From: Mesodorylaimus sp. YZB2_4
Taxonomy: Eukaryota; Nematoda; Enoplea; Dorylaimida; Dorylaimidae
DNA: 64,000 bases
NCBI GenBank assembly: GCA_030248295.1
Contig: JASANH010001383.1
Coordinates: 27,919 to 91,918, forward strand
Direction of reading: 5' to 3'
Under the pieces are notes generated by a model. It was not told the origin of the DNA and did not search any database. It saw only the letters and a list, made by a program, of their open reading frames with translations. This document shows positions 10,903-22,000 of this stretch, in pieces; the stretch's first letter is position 1; each line of letters opens with the position of its first letter. The translations under genes were made by a program, and so were the position numbers.

Positions 10903-11384
10903 AACCAGAGAACGTATTCTTTTGCCATTTTGTCGACGCGTATCGCTATTGAATAAAAACGACGTGAAATCTTATGGCGAGGTTCGGACGGGGCAGACGA
11001 TCCAATCATCGATACCAGCCGTATCGAAACCTGGGTAAGCAGCGTGGAGTGTAACGTGGTTAAGAAGTGACCCAACCCCGAACCAACTACGTTACAAAGG
11101 CACGGCCTCGTCCAACGGGTACTTTTGGGGACGGCCGTGAAACTGGTCCACATTGTGAGGCAAGTTGAGATCAATAACGGGCATGACGATCACGTGTAAC
11201 TGGTGATGTACATTTGCGTGGCTCAGGTGTGAAGGGGAAACGATACACGTTGCCAAGACCAGCTGAGTGCAATAGCCATGCTAGCTAACTGTGCTCGAAA
11301 TACTCTTCCCTGGCTTTGTCTCATGTTCATGTTCATGTTTTACCACATCACCAAACGCTTATGCGCACTCGAGGGTGAAGGTGA

Positions 11385-11475
11385 AATGATTTACCGGCGC
11401 GCGAGTCGAACCCTCGCCAGTAACTGCGCGCCTGGCGTGAGAGGCCGACGCCTAATTTACCGGCCACGAGGCTGG
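11385..11475 (-). repeat. tRNA-Glu-like SINE head, family 2
   Basis: On the minus strand the sequence contains GGCCTCTCACGCC, a tRNA-Glu-like anticodon arm with CTC in a seven-base loop, and the B box GGGTTCGACTC. Related heads lie near 40.97 kb (+) and 30.65 kb (+). Mismatches in the arms argue against a working tRNA. Confidence 0.6.
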
Positions 11476-12206
11476 TAAACCGCATTGAACTGGTAGGCAC
11501 ACCACCCATCCAAAAACTAGACTAACTAGCCAGTTTTCTCGACTTACTGATCGTAAGCTGACATCCTGGGTGCACTGTCAATTGCGGTCAAAGCTTCGGC
11601 TGCAACCCACACACTATCCTTTCCGAGATGATAACCAGTGTGCTTGAAAAGGGGACTAGGCTGTAAATCGGGTTCAGCAGACTGTTTCTTTTTACTGTTT
11701 ATTTTTGGCTGATTTGTTCGGGTCTCATCCGATGTGCTTTCTCTTGCCTTTTAGAATGTACAGTTTATACGCGCCGCCAACGTACTGTGTTTTTCAGGAA
11801 ATAAAAACTAAAAGTTTTGGCCTACTGGCGTCGGCCACAGCCCCTTCCTCCGCGTCCTCGCTTCGATCCTAGGACTATGGTGGAGATAACCTGCCGCGAG
11901 AGCCGGTCACAACACGGCCTAGCCGAAATTATATCCGTGGGGATACACGAAACAAAACTTAAAAAACAAATAAAATTTTATGGAGTGTAAAGGCTGAATT
12001 GTGTCTTATGAACAAAAAAAAGCTCCAAATAGCAAATCCTGGCGCTTTTATGGCAAGCGCACCACAACGCATGATTTTGAGTGGGATCACAGGCATCTCA
12101 TCTCATCACAATCAAACCAAACAACGCACTCTGTCCTCGGCGCGAAAGCCTCGAGTGCACGCTGTCAAAACACCTTCATCTTCAAAACAGTCTGCTAAAT
12201 GAGAAC

Positions 12207-12692
12207 ATGAAAAATATTTTCAGTTTTGGTGATTGTTCATATTTTCCACTCCGAAGACAAGCCTATGGATTAGTCGCTGCTGCAGTGGCTGGCTGGATTG
12301 GATGCATGCATTGTCTTTTATGGCTCGTAGTAGGCTGTCGAATAAAATGGTTCCATCATCAACAATTCTTCCTAATTATTAACCAAGCCATTGCAGATTT
12401 CTTGACCAGTTTTTTTTGGGCTGCTGGTTCTACCAGAATGCTTATTATTTCTCCTTACACTTGTGCAGCAAAGTTACAAAATTTGGTCAACAACCTGGAC
12501 GAATTGAATGTGTTCTCATTCACTTACCAGCACTTGTGGCCAACGGAGTGCCTTAGTTGTTGCATTCGATCGCATGTTTTCTATGTTTTACCCACTTCGA
12601 TGGATGAAGACAAAAATAAGGTACATACAGATATTTATCAATTGCTCTGGCGTGGCTGTGGTCTGTTTTTCAAGAATTGAGCTGGTTTATAG
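12207..12692 (+). pseudogene. Rhodopsin-like GPCR fragment, frameshifted
   Basis: One frame from an ATG at 12207 encodes two hydrophobic helices: VAAAVAGWIGCMHCLLWLVV, then FFLIINQAIADFLTSFFW, which resembles TM2 with its N...AD core. After about 12500 the likeness continues in another frame: SALVVAFDRMFSMFYPLRW looks like the end of TM3 with a DRY-like FDR and Pro in loop 2, followed by a TM4-like segment ending at about 12690. A frame change with no splice signals, and no TM5-7 before the poly(A) signal, indicate a broken or truncated chemoreceptor-type gene. A missed intron or an assembly error could also explain it. Confidence 0.5.
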
Positions 12693-12711
12693 CTGCTAGT
12701 TTCGATTTTTC

Positions 12712-12717
12712 AATAAA
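12712..12717 (+). terminator. Poly(A) signal AATAAA
   Basis: Directly downstream of the receptor fragment (CAATAAATAAA). Confidence 0.45.
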
Positions 12718-12987
12718 TAAAAAACTCAAACTGGGCTGTGACGATCTGAGTTAACAGCGCGAATGCATTGTTTTCGTAGAGGAGGGTGGACAATAGAAAT
12801 ATTTCGCTGTGAACAGCGCGAATGACCTCACGATCACGGGCAAAGGAAGGGCGTAAGGACAACGTAGCGTTACGTAAGGAACGCGCAATACTAATTTTGT
12901 TCTACGTTTTTTTAGAAACTACGTTTCTTTTCGAAAAATTGTTTTGACGTCATCAGCATGAACAACTTTGGTGCCCCTTGGTGACTC

Positions 12988-14017
12988 ATGGGTTGGATTG
13001 AACAGGCTTGGATTGGATGGGACTCTGGAACTTCGATCTTTCTTCAGGCGACGCCTCCTGGATTTGAGCAACTGTTCACAATTCATGGATTTGGTCGATT
13101 CGGAGATGAAGCTGTGCCTTGTGTCTGCGCTTTGCTGTCGGGGAAAATGGAAGCCCAATACAGTGCTGTTCAGTCTGGTCAGGCTCCATATCATGCGCAG
13201 ATTGGGAAACATCGGCAATTTTCAGACGATCCTCATTGATTTCGAAATCACGGCTCATAATGCCATCAGAGAAGTATTTCCGCATGTCGCGATCACGGGC
13301 TGTATTTTCCATTTCGGGAAAGCATTCGTACAAACATGCATGCCGAGGGTCTCAAAGATAAGTATCTGAAGAAAACCTTCTATCGTGATGGGTGCCCACA
13401 GCCAGAACATCCAGTCAAGGCATGGTTCGTCCACGTAAAAGCAATAGCTCTGCTGCCTGTGCACTTGGTTCCTTTCGCATGGGAGATTCTTGAGCACGAT
13501 CTTCGAAATCAATTGCCCCCAACACTAGTCCTTCCAGAAGATTTGCTTTTGCTCCTGGCATTCGCTCAGTTTTTCGCGATACATGGATCAATGGAAATCA
13601 ATTTCGGATCGATATTTGAAATCACTTTTGGAACAATGGGCCTGGGACCACAAACCATGCCGAGGTTTATCATTCTGGCGTGAACAGAAATGCGATTCCT
13701 CAAACTCATATGGCACTCCGAAACTTCCTCCATGAGTGGCAACAAGAGCATACCGCAATGAGCAACGCATCAGAAAATTGCAAGCAAATTTGAAAAGGCC
13801 GAAACCGCAGGACCCACTGTATCAGCGTTTGCACGTAGAAATCAATAACGAAAAATTTTTATTCGCCAACGCAACTGGACATTTATGGCAGCAGCACTTT
13901 GACGCAGCTGCTTTGATAAATTTCGACAGGCAAGCTTATGAAGGGTTGGTTGCTAGTATTCGTCACTTCTTGAACGTGCAACGCTACAAAATTGGCGATA
14001 AAATTTCAGTGATGTAA
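12988..14017 (+). pseudogene. Decayed Mutator-like (MULE) transposase
   Basis: Pieces of a MULE-type transposase appear in order but in different frames. GFEQLFTIHGFGRFGDEAVPCVCALL near 13060-13130 corresponds to the conserved strand before the first catalytic Asp. ILIDFEITAHNAIREVFPH and GCIFHFGKAF near 13225-13325 correspond to the second-Asp region and the C..H motif. Later come KAIALLPVHLVPFAWEIL (about 13440) and a WNNGPGTTNHAE stretch (about 13640), split by an in-frame TGA. The last open segment ends at 14017. At least two frame changes plus a stop make it inactive. No terminal inverted repeats were found by eye. Confidence 0.7.
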
Positions 14018-15054
14018 TTAGTTGATGTGTCAGTCGTCGGAAAATTATGTGAAACCTTTTTGCACTTAAAGCCTTTTGAGATTTGTTTGGTTGTTCTTGG
14101 AAAAACGCTTGACTATTCTGAAAGATTTGTAATTGTCGAAATGTGATTTGACTATTTTTAAAAACATCTGATTATGATTTGGCTGAATATATAACTGAGT
14201 AGGACTTTGCTATTGGCAAGCACTGCATATAGGTTTTTCATCCATCATTTCATTCATTAGGTACAAGATAGTTACGTTCGTGTTTTTATAGCGATGCCCT
14301 TTTATTGCCGCCCTACTGTACTTTCAGAAACAATGCCTTCATATAAAACATTGCAGTTTAAGAAACATTAGAGGGCACCTATGGCAAAATTATGTCGGCA
14401 GACGAGAAATTGTCTCAGAATCAGTTCGCTTTTTACCGGAACGGCGTAACTCTGCAAAGCAGAATCCCGACCAGTATACTTGCAAACATCAAGGAATTAA
14501 CCGTACGCCAAATAATGTGACAGAGCTTCACTAAAAAAACGCGAATCAGAAAGATAATATGTAAAATACGTTTTTCAAGCCAGGATTAGACACTACGCCT
14601 GAAAGAAAAAAAATGTATCTGAAGCAGTGCCAGCCCAACCTCCACCTCGCGACCACCAAGGCCACAAGAAAACACCAAAAACCTGGACTCTTTAGTTTGG
14701 CCGCATCAGGCGCTGCCATGTTAGAGGTACGTACAAAGGATTAAAAAAAACGGGTTCTACTATTCTATTATTGCTGTCGTAAGATGAATTTATGAATGAT
14801 GCTTGATTTGTATCCTCCCTATTTCTATGACTTTCGTATTGGAGCGGAAAAATTTTGCGAATAGAAAAATTTTTGAATCCAGATTTAACGCTTGGCGAGC
14901 AAAATCTCCCCATTTTCTTCATTCAGCTACCACATTTTACATGAAGACATCAACAGCTCACAGGGTAATCTTGCCAGCCGTTTAAGTCGAACTTGACATA
15001 AGCAGTGATTGTAATTTGTTTGGGGCCAAAAGAAAGCTCTAAGCAAGGCATTGT

Positions 15055-15288
15055 GGCCGTCTGGCCATCTGGCCAACTGGTCAGCACCCGAAGTCCTGCG
15101 AATTTTCTGAAATTTCCCTGCCGTATTGGGTCATTTACGGGAAAAACCCAAGCCCGAGTGCTGGAAGACGGAGCTCAAAGCCCCAAACCCGTAAACCGAG
15201 TTTAGAAAATCGCTGGAAGTTTTTTCTAATACTCTGTCTGCTTGTCACACAGGTGACCACGGGTGACCAGCTGGCCAGACGGGTCCAT
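15055..15288. repeat. Small foldback element
   Basis: GGCCGTCTGGCCA..CTGGTCA near 15056-15083 and TGACCAGCTGGCCAGACGG near 15268-15286 are inverted copies about 190 bp apart, as in a short MITE. No clear target duplication. Confidence 0.45.
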
Positions 15289-16134
15289 TATTAACAGCTT
15301 TCTTTTGTACCCAAGAAATAATTACAGTCATCGGTTCAACTTGACGGTTGGCAAGGCTCCCTCAGATCAAGGAGATGCAACTTTAACATGTTTTCCAACG
15401 GAATGATTGAAATTATGAGAACCCTCTATTTTATATTTAAATTATGCTGACTCCTTTTCAACATGGAGTTCGCTCTGAAAACTCTTTCACTCAGCGCTAA
15501 TGTTGCAAGAGCTTATCAACCACTGCAATTTTGTAAAGATGTGCAATTGTCTACGTTACACGTAGATTTCGGGTGCGCACTAACGTAAAGCACAGGGCTA
15601 GCGCGTATGCAAATTTTCCACAACAATGGCCGCCTCTACGATGTACCTGAGCATCACATGCTGTGCGACATGGATGTACCTGTGCGCACGCCAGAAAATT
15701 CTGGATAACCATCCAATTTCTCGCCTGAAATTCCAAGTTTTCGTTGGTTTGTTGATTGAAATTTTTAAGAAATGATAAATAGCGGTTGCAACAAAAAGTT
15801 TTTGCTGAAATTTCTAGAAAACGCATGCGTCGCTGAAAATTCTATTTGAAAAGAATTGGGTAGGCGGCGAAAACAATAGGATGCCCTGCTGCAAACACGC
15901 AACTACAAAATTACACATGGTTCCCAGCACCCTCAAAAACCTCAGAAAACTCCTTAAATTCCAAGGTGCCGCTCAAAATCCTAAAAACCTACTCAAATTA
16001 CAAGAAAGATCTTGAATCTCCTCAAAAATCGAAAAGTGTGATTGCTGAAAAGCTGACCGCACGAGGTACTAATGGCCCGGCACTAGAAAGCAAGGCACTT
16101 TTGATGTTTGGTCCCCAACATACTATAGGTTAGC

Positions 16135-16265
16135 TGGCCCGATTAGCTTAGGCTGGTACTAGGCTTTGGCTAAAGCTTAGGCTGGCATATGACACTAGGC
16201 TTAGGCTTAGTCTGGTACATACAAGACTTAAGCTTGAGGTGACATTCGGCTTCAGCCGGCCTTAT
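16135..16265 (+). repeat. Degenerate TTAGGC-rich tract
   Basis: GCTTAGGCTGG occurs twice and AGGCTTAGGCTTAG once within about 80 bp, with further variants (AGGCTTTGGC, ACTTAAGCTTG). TTAGGC is the telomere unit of many nematodes, but spacing here is irregular, so this could be a plain degenerate repeat. Confidence 0.4.
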
Positions 16266-16674
16266 AAGAGCCTTTGCCTGGGGATCAAACGGCAAAAGCG
16301 CTGAAAGCAGATAGTATCATTGCAAATGAACCAGTCAGGAGTCCAATAGCTCCACAATATCCTTCTTTTGGAATAGCGCTGTCTTTGAAATCGAAAGCGA
16401 TTAAAAAGAACTTTTTAATTCCATTGTCAAGCATAATTGCTAACTATTCTTGCAGTAGGTGCACTGATCGAGTATTTTTTTGGTCCATCAATCAGCCGAT
16501 GAAATTAGGAGTGATATGTTTCGATGATTGCTGATCGCATTATCACACAAGATTCTTCAATTATATACATCAAGGCCCCACCCCCTGATAAAACGTAGGC
16601 CTACAATGTTGACACAGCTGGTGACTCATTTTCGAAACATCGGGGCAAACGCATTTCTTGGTCAATCGCCAAAC

Positions 16675-16725
16675 GGCGAACTACAAGTTGCTAGGCGACG
16701 ACCCGCCCACAAACTGTAGTTCGCC
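16675..16725. repeat. Perfect 11-bp inverted repeat
   Basis: GGCGAACTACA (16675-16685) and TGTAGTTCGCC (16715-16725) flank a 29-bp GC-rich loop, followed by a T-rich run. Function unknown. Confidence 0.7.
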
Positions 16726-17134
16726 TTTTTGCTTTAAACTGCCCTCGCGAGGTGCCCCCCTCTTTTTTCTAACTCCTCCCTTTTTTCCCTCCTTTAGCAA
16801 CGCGTTGCTACAGACGCGAGCAGACTGTTTGCAATAAGCAGTCGCAGTTCGCGCTTGATTTGAACGTAAAACATCATCAAAATGCTGTCTGCTTCTGGCG
16901 GCAACGGCGCGAGGAGGCGGGGCCGTGTTGCATTACCGAGATAGCGCGCTAAACCTACGTGGTTAGAACTCATTTTATTTACAACTGCTTAGAGCTTTTT
17001 AAAGGATGACAGAATATGCCCCTAATTCGCGATCAACGGGATTCGAACCGGCAATCGTCTTAGCTGCCTTTCGTTTCTCTTTGGTCTTTGCAGCCAAAGA
17101 ATGTAAAACTCAGTAATTTGAAAACTAATCTTAC

Positions 17135-17330
17135 GGGTTCTTAAAAGATTCAGTTACAGTTAAATTCAGTTTTGGCGAAGAGATTCAGTTTCAGTTTCAG
17201 TTACACTCAACTGAATTAAAAAGATTTAGTTAATTGATACAATTAGTTTCTGTTTCATTCAACTGTATAAGCGCTATCTCGCTGCTATGGTGAAAAATTC
17301 AGTTGTTTTCAGTTTGCCAGCAATTATTAC
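17135..17330 (+). repeat. TTCAGT-rich degenerate tandem tract
   Basis: Repeated TTCAGTT units (for example GATTCAGTTTCAGTTTCAG) with reverse-complement ACTGAA interruptions, ending about 340 bp before NDUFB8. Confidence 0.6.
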
Positions 17331-17674
17331 GCTTTTTGAAGGAAATTCTGGCACAAATTTTTATGACTGATTACTCGGCGATACTTTTGTACGGAACCAC
17401 ATCACTTTGCTTACGGAGCCTCCATCGCTGATCGAACCTCTGGGTTTCACCATATTAGTAGGTACCTGTGGTGAAACAGTTCCCTGGGCTGGGCTAGTCA
17501 AGCGCACACTCTTGTTTGTCATAAGCAGTGTAACCTGAGCATCAATTTCTTATTTATCGTCGCCTGGGTGTGCGTATTTGCTAATGCCAATTTGCTTACC
17601 CACCTTGCGGTTCCACAAAATTTCTTTCGAAACTTCGAACTTTCATCCATTCGCAGTCGAAACGAGTGAATAAA

Positions 17675-18858
17675 ATGTCTTTATTGCCGGTTATGAAACT
17701 TTTAGCTTCTCGAAACGGTTTTGCCGCACGCAGTTTGCATACAACGTCAGGTGAGTAGAATCAGAAGGCTTTTTTTGAGGTTCAGGGTTGGCATGCGATT
17801 CTACGCGCGTCGCGATTCCGTAATTTTGGCGGCCTAAAACTAAGATCCGATTCTCGCCGGTGTGAACGTGCTTCGAAATGTACTTTATGCTGTTTCTGTA
17901 AAGTAAATCCGTCAATACTTCTAAGGAATTCGTGAAATGCCCAGAGATCTAATTTTGATGCATTTCAGGACGTTCCTGGTGGAGTTATCCGGGTTGGTGG
18001 TTCGAGGATCACAAATCGCGTCGATGGCCTCGAAATGAAGAAGAACGGAAAGCGGCCGCTGTCAGGTACGGATTGCGCGAAGGCGATTACAAACCGGTCA
18101 AAGAAGATTATTATGGCGGTATCGGCGATTATCCCGATTTGGGCAACATAAATTACGGTGTCAAGGATCCGTATGAGAATTGGAGCTACGATAAATTTCG
18201 TCGAAATTTTGGCGAACCCGTAAGAATCTTTTATAGAATTCTTCCTTGCTAATCAGAGTTTGCTTTTATACGAAGTCTACTCGGCCTTTAGGTCCCATTT
18301 GACAATAATATTACTACTCCGGATCGTTCGACATACACGCAGACTGAAACGGAGCAGGGGTAACCGCCAAATCGTCAATAATATTCCTTTAGTAGCTAAA
18401 GCTTATTATTTTAGATCGAAAATTTTGTGGGAATATATTCTTGCATACGGCGGCCTCATTCTTTTTTTCTACTGCGTTGCCGAATTTCCTATTCGCATGC
18501 TTCTGCCGTTGGTAAGCTAGAATATCCACCATAGCTCAAATTTTGCACTAAGGGGTCATGCACAAATACTCTAGCCTTGAGTGGGACCTCTCTATGGAAT
18601 GCTTCTGGGACTAGCAAATCCTAGAGGCGCGAGATGATCCTAAGGTTATTATTTTTGGACCCTCCATTTAGTTGAACTTGAACCATTACAAAGTCTATTC
18701 ACATTTTCTAATCTTAGAAACCGAAACAATATCCGTACGATTACAATTACGCTTATCCAAGTTTCGACCCCAAATTGTTCCCATTGACGCATTATACTTT
18801 CGAGCCAGCTGACACGGAACCCACTGACGCGCCAAATAGAGCGCATGGACATCATTAA
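17675..18858 (+). CDS. NDUFB8: NADH dehydrogenase 1 beta subcomplex subunit 8 (complex I)
   Basis: Accessory subunit of mitochondrial complex I in the inner membrane. Five exons: 17675-17750, 17969-18219, 18292-18359, 18415-18511 and 18718-18858. All GT..AG phases agree, giving 210 residues (human about 186). The basic, Ser/Arg-containing N-terminus (MKLLASRNGFAARSLHTT) looks like a mitochondrial presequence. The family signature is clear: NEEERKAAAVRYGLREGDYK and GGIGDYPDLG match the EERAAAAKKYNM..DY..GYGDYP region, then DPYENWSY and NFGEP. One membrane helix (ILAYGGLILFFYCVAEF) comes from exon 4. The C-terminus KPKQYPYDYN matches the family's QYPYNN ending. It ends 233 bp from the convergent stop codon of the SUMO protease gene. 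Confidence 0.93.
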
Positions 18859-19091
18859 GGAGTTAGTTTACGCGTCGTGCAGTTTACGATTGGCCCAAGT
18901 GTAAAGTTAGTAATGCGGAATGTTCATAGAATTACTGCCAATACGTATAGATTTTGGTCAATCACGAAATTGAGAAAGAATTCATTGCCCATTCAGTTTG
19001 GTAATTTTTTTTACAGAAAAGTACGCAGGGTACACGCATTAAATTTTCATCACATATTCACAATTTTAGAGAATATATAGATAATTTAGCA

Positions 19092-22000
19092 TCATGATCT
19101 CACTCGCGTCGTTTTTGTCGCATGATCGTGACTAACCATAATAATATCATCCGACTTGATAGGCGAATGCGTCAATGGGGCCTTCGACGCCCCATCTGAT
19201 TGTTTAACTTTCCATTCATCCGCCAGTTTCATCAATAATATCTTCAGTTCCCGTCGTTTCGATGATACCCTTTCCGCTGGGAACCAGTCAGTCATATTCT
19301 TCGAATTCGTCATCACTGTGGCCCAGAATTTTTCTCCAATATTTACATTTGAAGTAGGGATTTCCATTTTCTCATCAGTTTCATACAGTCCATTGAACAA
19401 AAATCGTTCAGCGTATTCCAATAAAAAAACCCCACAATCAGACCAGTTATTTTGTTGAGGAGCGATGGGATAAAATGATTTCCACGGATTAGGTGACGTA
19501 AATTCGCGAATACCAGCGTTCGATTTCCTCGCTGTCCATTCTGCAGCCAAATAATCTCGAATCATTTTTGTAGTTTTATAATTCGTGGCCCCTTCTTTTA
19601 GCGAATCTAATAAAATTACGCATGGCTGTTTCAAAATCTGACGACGGGTCGATTGTGTCATTAGGCGTGGTTTTTTCGCTGGGGGCGGCGCAAAATAAGC
19701 GCTTGTCGTCTGATATGCTTCGTCATAAACGGATAGCGTATTATTCTCGGACTCGGAAGGCAGTAACGTCGCACTCATTACGCCAGGACCAGGTTGAGAT
19801 GACCCAGCTTCAAGCTGTTCCAGTGGACTTGTAGCAGATGACGGATCGGGACCCTGAAAACAAAATTGATGAAATATGTAAGGAGATTATGAAAGTTATG
19901 CCATGTGCAAATAGTTTAACGGCATTATTTTCTCAAATTTTTCTAATTACTGGAACCATACCCCTCCAATCCTAATTCCTGTTATATGAAGATATTTCGA
20001 ATTTATCAAGACCGTTTACCAGCTGTAAGTGCAAAGTTTTAGTGCACTTGTTGACATCAGAATCATCGCCTGAGAAGGAAGCAGCATATTCCTCTATACT
20101 GGACAATACCCTCCCTACATCCAAGGTCAGTGTCACGCCAGCACAGCTCATGTGCCTGAATAGTGCGGTGCACTCGGAAGGGGGCGTTCAAGACAGCGTC
20201 AGTTCGGGATCGGGATTTCCAGAGTGTTTTTTTTTAATTTTCAATTCGCTGCAGGTATCCTACAACCCACCCCAAGTAGCCAGCAAATATAGAGTCAAAA
20301 ACTTTTTTTGCTCAGTATTTATAATTGCATTCAAAATCAGGCAAGCAGAATAGGGGAGAATCATTCACCGATTAGCAAACAAATCCCTTCCTTCCTCTTT
20401 ACCAGTTCAATCATCTGCCAAAGGTACACCAGCTCCACAACATTCAATCCCGACCATTTTTTATCGGGATCCCGAACGAACGCTAGTTTAAGACTCAAAA
20501 TGCTTTCAAGACAGGGGCTGGGTCATAAGAACATGGGGCTTTGCCATGAATGGTCAGCGCTGAATCCTTGTCCTACGGTTTTGAATCGGTCTAGATCCGT
20601 GCTGATGCCGAGGTACTGCACACGAAAGCAAACCCCCTCTGCAGAGTCTAGCTGTCCCCCCAACACAATCTAGCCTGGGAATGCTTAGCAAATGCGGATT
20701 CTCCAACGTGGCTGGGCGATTTAGAAATTGAGATTCCTGAAAACTTTGCGGCTCCTAGAGGTACCTACAGTATTATGTCACATATGAGCACGCAATCTTA
20801 CCCAGCTCCAAGTGCTGGCCACAACCGCATCAAAACTTATCTTTCACCATAAACCTGGTCTTCAGCACAGCCCAGCATCGACCGATCTGGCCAAACCAAT
20901 CCGCCGATCGGAGAAGTAAAAAGTTCCTGAAACGATCCGACTACTGGATCAGCCAGATTGGTTTCGCTGGATCGGATCGGTCGATGCTGGGCTGTGCTTA
21001 AGACTACGTAGGCTCAATTCTCGTGTGTCCTAAATAGTGGTCAGACTGAGAGAGACAGTGCAGGTCGGTGGGGGTGCAGTGCCAAAGACGTCAACAATCC
21101 CCAACACCCTTACAGTATTTTTTGAAGCGAATCAGCCAGACCCTGGATCGGATCGGTTGCTGCTGAAACACAGCCAGCCCATACTCACCTCCTCTTTCAC
21201 TTCATCACCCGGATCGTCTCCATCCATTTCTGACTCGGCATAAACTGGACCTTCCAAATTTGGATAACAAACGATAGCCAGATACCAATGGGCATCCTCA
21301 TTAATTGGTATTAATATAAAGTCTTTTTCGAACAAATCCACATTTTTCGTCCACCTAGCAACTTTGGAATGCATAATTTGATACTTCTTCAATTGTCCAT
21401 CATCGCCGTTCGTTCCTTGTTTCGACGAAGCGAACTTGGTCCAAAAATAAGTCGAGAATACATGAACCCGTCGCTGCTGTTCAACTGGCAGCACGTGTAC
21501 GAGATAATCCAAATAAAAATCGATGATGGTATCGTTTAAGAATTCACCATCTTCCAAACAAGCCAAATCTGTATCGTGCACAGTGATCTCACCTCCAGCT
21601 ATAGGTACGTAAGAGAAGAGCACTTCAGGCTCTTTTAGTCGTGATCTGGTTACATTCAAGTTCGCTTCATGTTGCAATATAACTCGAGTCGTTGGTTCGT
21701 TTACTCGTTTTTCTTGCGTGGCCGCGATTACTGATGGTAAAATATGGACCAGACGAGGAGACGAGGACGACGGCTGACTGGCGGTTATGACTGCGTGTCG
21801 AATTCGGACATTTCCAATCACTGTCCTCGTAGTCGTAGGCTGGCATTGGGCGAATGATGATGGTGATTGGGTAGCCGTTGCTGCCGATGACGAATTCTCT
21901 GAATGCAATATCGATAAAGCTGTACCAGCACCTGAAAAAATTGTTCATATGCTAATTAGCTTAAACTCGAATGTTTTGCTGCTCTCGCCCTCATACGTGC

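Larger units (their letters stand above)
9729..12206. other. Intergenic repeat-bearing stretch
   Basis: No supported gene. The two minus-strand open frames of about 120 codons (10436-10801 and 10812-11174) resemble no protein and are probably chance frames in repeat DNA. The stretch holds a divergent SINE, a TATA-bearing hairpin and a tRNA-Glu-like SINE head. Confidence 0.5.
14018..17674. other. Intergenic, no gene seen
   Basis: Open frames are all short and without family likeness. Contents noted separately: a foldback element at about 15.06-15.29 kb, degenerate TTAGGC repeats, a hairpin at 16.7 kb and a TTCAGT-rich tract. Confidence 0.55.

Noticed and set aside
10436..11174. Two adjacent minus-strand frames of about 120 codons
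   Set aside because: No family likeness, no splice or start context, and they span a hairpin and LTR-like DNA.
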